Shown here in pieces: positions 61,157-64,000 of a DNA stretch of 64,000 nt; the stretch's first letter is position 1; each line of letters begins with the position of its first letter. The notes under the pieces were generated by a model. It had not been told where the DNA came from, made no database searches, and saw nothing but the letters and a program-made list of their open reading frames with translations. The stretch comes from Xylanimonas ulmi (lineage in GTDB: Bacteria; Actinomycetota; Actinomycetes; Actinomycetales; Cellulomonadaceae), in the NCBI RefSeq assembly GCF_004216535.1, contig NZ_SGWX01000001.1, forward strand, positions 1,550,001 to 1,614,000, written 5' to 3'. The translations under genes and the position numbers were made by a program.

Positions 61157-62434
61157 GTGATCAGCGTGGAGAACTGGGCGGAGATCCGCCGGTTGCACAG
61201 GTCGGAGGGCGTGGCGATCAAGGAGATCGCGCGCCGGCTCGGGATCGCACGCAACACGGTGCGCGCGGCGTTGGCCTCTGATCGTCCGCCGCAGTACGAG
61301 CGGGCCAAGACCGGGTCGGTCGTCGACGCGTACGAGCCGGCGATCCGGTCGCTGCTGCTGAATGCGCCGCGGATGAGTGCACCGGAGATCGCGTCGCGGA
61401 TCAACTGGCCGCACTCGATGTCTCCGCTCAAGAAGCGGTTGACGACGTTGCGGCCGCAGTACGTCGGGTTGGATCCGTCGGACCGCACCGAGTACGAGGC
61501 CGGGGACATCGCCCAGTGCGACCTGTGGTTCCCGGACTACAAGATCCCCGTCGGCCCCGGCCAGGAGGAGATCCTGCCCGTGCTCGCGATGACGCTCGGG
61601 TTCTCGAAGATGACCGCCGCCGTGATGATCCCGACCCGCAAGGGCGGAGACATCCTGGCCGGGATGTGGAACCTGATCAGGGGGTGGGGCAAGGCTCCCC
61701 GGCAGCTGGTCTGGGACCGGGAGGCCGCGATCGGCGGGCGCGGCAAGCCGACCGTGGAGGCGGCCTCGTTCGCCGGGACCCTCGGGGTGAGCATCACGCT
61801 GGCCCCGGCGGTGGATCCGGAGTTCAAGGGCGGGATCGAGCGGCGCAACAAGTACTTCGAGACCTCGTTCCTGCCGGGGCGCACGTTCACCAGCCCGCAG
61901 GACTTCAACACCCAGTTCGCCCACTGGCTTGAGACCACAGCGAACGTGCGCCGCATGCGCGTGATCCGCGCCCGCCCCATCGACCTGTTCCAGCAGGACC
62001 TCGCCGCCATGGTCGACCTGCCGCCGATCGCGCCGATGATCGGGCTCACGCACCGGGTTCGGCTCGGGCGGGACTACTACGTGCGGATCGACTCCAACGA
62101 CTACTCCGTGGACCCGCGCGCGATCGGCAGGTTCGTCGACATCCGCGCCACCGCCGACCAGGTGATCGTCACGTGTGACGGGCAGGTCGTGGCCGACCAC
62201 ACCCGCTCCTGGGCGCGCGAGCTGACGATCACCGACCCGGAGCACCGGGAGATCGCCAAGGCGCTGCGCCACGACCTCGCCGAACGCCGTAAGGCGTCCC
62301 GGGCGACCCGCACCCACGCCGACGGGCACGTCGTGGCGATCCGGGCGCTGCCCGAGTACGACGCCCTGTTCGGCGTGGACTTCGACCCCCGCCCCGACTC
62401 CGGGGCGGGTTCTACCGCTGAAGGGACGAGATGA
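61157..62434 (+). CDS. istA: IS21 transposase IstA (copy 2)
   Basis: A 425-residue DDE transposase beginning at GTG 61157 (MISVENWAEIRRLHRSEGVA). The helix-turn-helix is IKEIARRLGIARNTVRAALA. The catalytic residues are Asp in AGDIAQCDLWFPDYK, Asp in QLVWDREAAIGGRG and Glu in DPEFKGGIERRNKYFETSFL. Its closest visible relative here is the copy at 18028, with similar order but many differences. It overlaps istB by 4 bases. Intact residues and ends suggest a functional element. Confidence 0.95.
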   Translation: MISVENWAEIRRLHRSEGVAIKEIARRLGIARNTVRAALASDRPPQYERAKTGSVVDAYEPAIRSLLLNAPRMSAPEIASRINWPHSMSPLKKRLTTLRPQYVGLDPSDRTEYEAGDIAQCDLWFPDYKIPVGPGQEEILPVLAMTLGFSKMTAAVMIPTRKGGDILAGMWNLIRGWGKAPRQLVWDREAAIGGRGKPTVEAASFAGTLGVSITLAPAVDPEFKGGIERRNKYFETSFLPGRTFTSPQDFNTQFAHWLETTANVRRMRVIRARPIDLFQQDLAAMVDLPPIAPMIGLTHRVRLGRDYYVRIDSNDYSVDPRAIGRFVDIRATADQVIVTCDGQVVADHTRSWARELTITDPEHREIAKALRHDLAERRKASRATRTHADGHVVAIRALPEYDALFGVDFDPRPDSGAGSTAEGTR

Positions 62435-63219
62435 CCACCACCACGACCACGAGACCTGACGGGCTGGCCTCGAAGCTGGCCTACCTGACGAGGGTCCTGA
62501 AGACGCCCACGATCTCACGCACCTGGGAAACGCTGGCTGACCAGGCACGGGAGGCGAACTGGTCCCACGAGGAGTACCTCGCCGCGGTCCTCGAACGGCA
62601 AGTCGCCGACCGGGAAGCCTCCGGGGCGACCATGCGGATCCGCACCGCGCACTTCCCGGCGATCAAGACACTCGAGGACTTCAACCTCGACCACCTGCCG
62701 TCCTTGCGCAAGGACGTCCTCGCGCACCTGGCCACCGCGACGTTCGTGCCCAAGGCGGGGAACGTGATCCTGCTCGGCCCGCCCGGCATCGGGAAGACGC
62801 ACCTCGCGGTGGGCCTGGGCATCAAGGCCGCCCAGTCTGGCTACTCGGTCCTGTTCGATACCGCGACGAACTGGATCGACCGCCTCGCCCGTGCCCACCA
62901 CGCCGGGCACCTGGAGGCCGAGCTGAAGAAGATCCGCCGCTACAAGCTGATCATCGTCGACGAGGTCGGCTACATCCCGTTCGATACCGACGCGGCGAAC
63001 CTGTTCTTCCAGCTCGTCGCCTCCCGCTACGAACAGGGCTCGATCATGGTCACCTCGAACCTGCCGTTCGGCCGGTGGGGCGAGGTCTTCGGCGACGAAG
63101 TCGTCGCCGCCGCCATGATCGATCGCCTCGTTCACCACGCCGAGGTCCTCACCCTCGCCGGCGAGTCCTACCGCACCCGAGCCCGCCGCGAACTCCTCGC
63201 CAAGGACCGCGAGAAATGA
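62431..63219 (+). CDS. istB: IS21 helper ATPase IstB (copy 2)
   Basis: A 262-residue AAA+ ATPase: Walker A LLGPPGIGKTHLAVGLG, Walker B KLIIVDEVGYIPFD, and SIMVTSNLPFGRWGEVFGDE. It starts with ATGACCACC overlapping the istA stop (ATGA). Length and motifs match copy 1 (17261). Its stop is 12 bases before the stop of the convergent passenger gene. Confidence 0.95.
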   Translation: MTTTTTTRPDGLASKLAYLTRVLKTPTISRTWETLADQAREANWSHEEYLAAVLERQVADREASGATMRIRTAHFPAIKTLEDFNLDHLPSLRKDVLAHLATATFVPKAGNVILLGPPGIGKTHLAVGLGIKAAQSGYSVLFDTATNWIDRLARAHHAGHLEAELKKIRRYKLIIVDEVGYIPFDTDAANLFFQLVASRYEQGSIMVTSNLPFGRWGEVFGDEVVAAAMIDRLVHHAEVLTLAGESYRTRARRELLAKDREK

Positions 63220-63231
63220 GCGGAAGCTTTC

Positions 63232-63651
63232 TCAGCGCTCAGGTGAGCTCCCAGCCGCATCCATGGCGCGCTGGATCGCGGTTCGATAGCCCCACACGAG
63301 ATGCCGAGTTCCGACCGGTGCGTCCTGGTCGTAGCGCGGTGCTGAGTCGCCTTCGACCGGCGCCCAGCCCGTCACAGCCAGGCCCGCCTTGCGGAACAGG
63401 TCAATGTGGGTCAGTCCGTGTTCGGTGGGCACCACCCCGGCGACCGTGGCCTCGACCGGCGGTGACTGGCCGCGCCACGGCAACGGCGTGACGACGAACG
63501 ACGACGCAGACCCCGGTCCTGAAGGCAGAAGCACGGTGACCTGAAGACACGCCCAGGAGCCGTCTTCCAGGGGAACCCCGATCAGGTCACCAACCCGGAG
63601 GCTGCGCGACGATCGAGGCGAGAACGGGAACACACGCTCGACCTCAGCCAC
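63232..63651 (-). CDS. Passenger gene inside IS21 copy 2, Imm26-like protein
   Basis: A 139-residue protein lying between istB and the right terminal repeats, read opposite to the transposase genes. The N-terminal FPFSPRSSRSLRVGDLIGVP, LEDGSWACLQVTVLLPSG follows the opening of Imm26-type immunity domains (GDxxxxPLxDGxxxxxxV). The central part is beta-rich and the C-terminus helical (HLVWGYRTAIQRAMDAAG). No toxin gene lies next to it. Imm26-like identity is by eye. IS21 elements normally carry only istAB, so this is cargo captured by the element or recruited by its insertion of flanking DNA. GGGTCAGTTTTC repeats bound it on the right. Confidence 0.6.
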   Translation of the reverse strand: MAEVERVFPFSPRSSRSLRVGDLIGVPLEDGSWACLQVTVLLPSGPGSASSFVVTPLPWRGQSPPVEATVAGVVPTEHGLTHIDLFRKAGLAVTGWAPVEGDSAPRYDQDAPVGTRHLVWGYRTAIQRAMDAAGSSPER

Positions 63652-63733
63652 GCACCAAGCCTGCCCGAGTCGCAGCCGAGAGGGGTCAGTTTTCGGGAAC
63701 CCGGAGGGGGTCAGTTTTCAGAGACCGTTGACA

Positions 63734-64000
63734 CCGCGAGGCGGCGTCACTGCTGGACGCGCAGGAGCCGGACATCGCACGGTTCGAGGTCCGGTTCGCG
63801 CGGGCGGCGTGGCCCACGCGGTTTCACACCCCCGTGGTCGCGGGCGTTCGAGCGCGACGGCGTGCAACGCGACGAGGTGCGCGAGGACACGTTCTTGCTG
63901 ACGCCGGTCGGCGCGTGGGTGCGCGGCCTGCTCGACGCGGGCGTGGAGGCGGTGTGGGCGACCACCTGGCAGGAGCACGCCAACCGCTACTTCGCGCCGC
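63734..64000 (+). pseudogene. HAD-domain protein, 3' part after IS21 (continues beyond the window)
   Basis: The frame from the upstream part continues EAASLLDAQEPDIARFEVRF, ARAAWPTRFHTP to a run of five C at 63829-63833. Beyond it, protein-like sequence resumes in another frame: WSRAFERDGVQRDEVREDTF, LLTPVGAWVRGLLDAGVEAV, WATTWQEHANRYFAP. The WATTWQEHANRY motif is typical of HAD_SAK-like proteins. A +/-1 error in the C-run would explain the break, so besides the IS21 insertion the gene may carry a frameshift. Confidence 0.55.

Larger units (their letters stand above)
61087..63733 (+). mobile_element. Complete IS21-family element (copy 2) with a passenger gene, 5-bp duplication CCGCG
   Basis: The ends are TGTTGACGCCTCGCGAAAAC (plus, 61087) and TGTCAACGGTCTCTGAAAAC (minus, from 63733). 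Repeated GGGGTCAGTTTTC motifs lie near the right end (about 63681 and 63706), the likely IstA sites, with matching motifs at the left end. CCGCG occurs at 61082-61086 and 63734-63738. It carries istA, istB and a third, oppositely oriented gene. Confidence 0.88.

Noticed and set aside
1-64000. CRISPR arrays, tRNA or rRNA genes
   Set aside because: No regularly spaced repeats beyond IS ends, and no tRNA-like or rRNA-like sequence was noticed by eye; a tRNAscan/Infernal run would be decisive.

Overview
The window is chromosomal DNA from a very GC-rich actinobacterium. GTG starts are frequent, genes are often coupled by 4-bp ATGA/GTGA overlaps, and there are F420/FMN-type LLM oxidoreductases, a DUF1048-PadR-ABC cassette, a HemQ next to an aa3-type oxidase subunit and a phosphate-box promoter. 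A Micrococcales member (Cellulomonas/Promicromonospora-like) is a reasonable inference. No rRNA, tRNA or CRISPR array was seen.

Layout. (1) 1-8.3 kb is ordinary chromosome: the end of an EF-G-like factor, a HupE/UreJ membrane protein, a secreted purple-acid-phosphatase-like enzyme behind a five-unit PHO box, a DUF916 surface protein coupled to a lipoprotein, an LLM oxidoreductase and a YbaK-type deacylase. (2) 8.4-29.5 kb is a genomic island with nested insertion sequences: a cut IS256, a cut ISL3 that was itself hit by an IS481 (15-bp duplication), an IS110 scrap, and an IS1634/IS1549-like element bordered by 77-79-bp direct repeats and interrupted by an IS21. Among these lie a 1085-aa nuclease/methyltransferase-like protein and a tightly coupled four-gene minus-strand operon: SNF2-type helicase, DUF4391 protein, type III Mod-like methyltransferase, type III Res-like helicase-nuclease. 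The operon reads as an extended type III restriction-modification or antiphage module. At the right edge, two cut-off gene starts face each other (one the first codons of a GAPDH gene), the scar of a deletion or insertion.

(3) 29.5-50 kb is again chromosome: TetR and a beta-carbonic anhydrase; a PadR/DUF1048/ABC-2 exporter operon; a GNAT enzyme; a NarL-type two-component system divergent from a MacB-like ABC pair; a second two-component system in one operon with an ABC-2 exporter; DUF1349 and DUF1304 genes; a MocR regulator with a tandem palindromic operator, divergent from ctaD-hemQ; an ArsR-phosphatase fusion; a CoA-disulfide reductase-rhodanese fusion. (4) 49.5-64 kb decays into a second accessory region: a frameshifted NtaA-type monooxygenase, a beheaded methyltransferase, a series of small Cys-rich proteins of unknown role, a DUF2130 coiled-coil protein, a 590-aa protein with a zincin HELAH motif, a DnaJ-zinc-finger-like protein, and a HAD gene split by a complete IS21 that carries an Imm26-like passenger gene.

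The best candidates for new biology are the helicase/DUF4391/Mod/Res operon with the neighbouring single-chain methyltransferase, the passenger gene inside the second IS21, the duplicated C-terminal domain encoded as a separate ORF in the IS481, and the zincin/Cys-rich gene series at 51.9-60.8 kb.
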